Shown here: positions 62,001 to 64,000 of the stretch, piece by piece
How positions within the stretch are numbered: the first letter of the stretch is position 1
Layout of the letters: each line of letters starts with the position of its first letter
Source of the DNA: Todiramphus chloris collaris
Taxonomy: Eukaryota > Chordata > Aves > Coraciiformes > Alcedinidae
Direction of reading: 5' to 3'
Length of the DNA: 64,000 nt
Assembly: GCA_025345505.1 (NCBI GenBank)
Contig: JANVCC010000018.1
Span: 53,311,411 to 53,375,410 of the forward strand
Notes under the pieces: model-generated
Database searches by the model: none
Seen by the model: the letters and a program-made list of their open reading frames with translations, nothing else
What the model was told of the DNA's origin: nothing
Made by a program: the position numbers and the translations under genes

Positions 62001-64000
62001 AATCACAATCCATGCACTGGCACTCATGATAGCACTTAAGATATTACTTGGAGGATTTTGTAAACCAGATTATCAGATAATAAAGGGGCTGGTGTCAATA
62101 GTCAAATAAGCTTTTCTTAACAGTAAAGGGATTTTAATCAATACCAGGAAAATAAGATAATAAAGGATGAAATGAAATCAGCATGAAAGGATTACTATTG
62201 AAAATGATATAATAATCAAAGGCTCAGAAAAAGAACACACTTCTGAAATCCTGTTGGAGACAGTATGTGTACTTTTTGTTCCTGTACCATTACACACTGT
62301 TTCATTAATCACATTGAAAAAGATTCTGCATATTAAACAATGTACACGGCGAAAGTACCTTGCTATTCTTCTTCTTTAAATTATCAATGAGAACAATGAT
62401 GCTACAGCTTTATACAGCAGTTAAGAAAAATCAGGCTTCTGTCCTAATTCTATCAAAACATTTGGTCAAAGGTTTTAAATGTTGTTTGTAATCTCTCACT
62501 GCTTTTAATGGCTCTAGTGCAAGAATCTGTTTTATGGGGGTTTTTTTTGGCCTTTTTTGTTTGTTTGGTTTTAATTATTTATTTTGTTATTTTTCAGCTG
62601 TAGACTGGAATAGTATAGCATAGAGTATTTTGCAAGGATCATTGTGTAAGAACTGCCATACTTGTTCTTCAGCTAAAGTGAAGACCTTGTCAGGAATGGA
62701 GTACCTTCTGGATAGATATAGTTAGTGGTTTTGACACTTTTGAAAGATAATGCCTATCAAAATAAAACTTTTTGGTAAGGTGCACAGTTGTCTTTTGAGT
62801 TTGACTTTGAGGTCAAAAATCCATCAAAATGAACTATTTTTAAATCTCTAATGAATAACTAAAATAGAGTCTATCTACTCTATCCAATTTGTTGACTTTT
62901 TATATTACGAATTTGGTAGTATGAAAGCAACACCCTGTCCCAAGTCAAAATGTTCGGAATAAATACTAAAGGGGAGATGACTCCCCTTTCTCACTTCCAT
63001 CATTTTGAGGTAGGCAGATTTCCAAAGGGTGTCTTCAAGGGCCAGCAATCACAGTCCAAATTGTCTTTGATGTGTGGGTGAATGCAGGGATGGAATATAA
63101 CAAGCCAGGCTCCCTACCCTAACAAGTGAGCACAAAGAAATACATCTATTGCAGCTGCTATCTCTGTGGATAGCAATAGGTATTTTTCTAAGCCTCTGAA
63201 GTACCTAAGACATGTTTAGTCAATACATGACTGATTAACCACAAGCCAATCTGGCTCTCACACAAAAAGCTATTCAATTACAAAGGATCATAAAAGGAAA
63301 AGAGATAAAAAAAATAAACTGGTTATTTACATCGAAGAGGCTCAAGAGATACTGAAAAATATCAAGTCTCCCCTATTAGTGGATCAAGTACTGATACAGT
63401 ATAGAATAACATAAAAATATACATAAAAGTGATTACGATACCATGGTTTTGTCCATTGTATGTTTTCTCTTTCTGTTGTGCTTGAGTGAGGGGAAACAAA
63501 CCTAAGTGATGCTCAGCATATACTAGAGCTGCTCTGAGAAGACAAGTATTTTGCTGACTTAAAAAATGTGTATGGAAAAAGAGGTCTGGAGAACAGATGA
63601 AGCTACTACCTAGGATAAGAATTTGCTACAGAAAAAAGCTTGATGAAGCAGTTTTGGTTAAGGAGGTTTTAGAAACAAGCAGGCTGTTAAGTGTAAATGC
63701 AAACAAGGTGTGTTGCGAGGTGTATGACATGGTTTAAATGTGAACTGAGGAATGAGGGACCTGAAGGGCATATGTTATTCACCCACGGAAAGGCCTTCCT
63801 TGACCTGCATCCAATATTGTACACCAACTACATTTCAAGTAAGACAAGGACAAATTTTAGAAAGCTTAGAGAAGGATTATCAGGAACATAGAAAGCCTTG
63901 CCCCAGGGCTAAGGGGAGGAGGAGTGATCTTGTTAACCAAAAATAGATTAGACATGGCAATAGTCTTGAAACATGAAAAATGGGGATTAATCTTCCACCA

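Overview
The window is vertebrate nuclear DNA, most likely from a bird. It is AT-rich, exons are short and far apart with consensus splice sites, and all recognisable interspersed repeats are CR1 LINEs ending in the ATTCTGTGATTCTATGA-type 3' end typical of sauropsid CR1. There are no operons, phage, CRISPR arrays or insertion sequences. The species cannot be named from the sequence.

The one gene I can prove is on the minus strand: the C-terminal half of MAN1A1, Golgi mannosyl-oligosaccharide alpha-1,2-mannosidase IA (GH47). Seven coding exons were read by hand. In transcript order they are 45897-45774, 43498-43405, 39585-39470, 26259-26040, 25219-25047, 19562-19447 and 18122-17996 (TAG stop). 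All junctions keep frame, giving about 322 codons of a protein usually near 650 residues. The catalytic-domain residues expected in this half are present. The 3' UTR probably runs about 3.5 kb to an AATAAA at 14511-14506. The 5' exons lie beyond position 64000, or one could be hidden in the assembly gap at 48158-48257.

Layout: 1-14480 is intergenic DNA downstream of MAN1A1, with two CR1 fragments (2890-3413 and 10790-11535), poly-C tracts, a T/G-rich tract, and a GC-richer block holding an unexplained 226-codon open frame (12831-12151, minus). 14480-18122 is the 3' UTR plus last coding exon. 18123-45773 holds five introns, one carrying a sense-orientation CR1 (32401-33096). 45898-64000 is one large intron with an antisense CR1 that still encodes reverse-transcriptase blocks (49235-51148), the 100-N gap followed by 45 A, another T/G-rich tract and a three-part 11-bp inverted/direct repeat.

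I found no previously undescribed biological system. The best leads are modest: long G-runs in the MAN1A1 3' UTR, an apparent loss of an N-glycosylation sequon compared with mammals, the 226-codon open frame, a GC-rich island inside an intron, and a possible ancient LINE tail near 44.45 kb.
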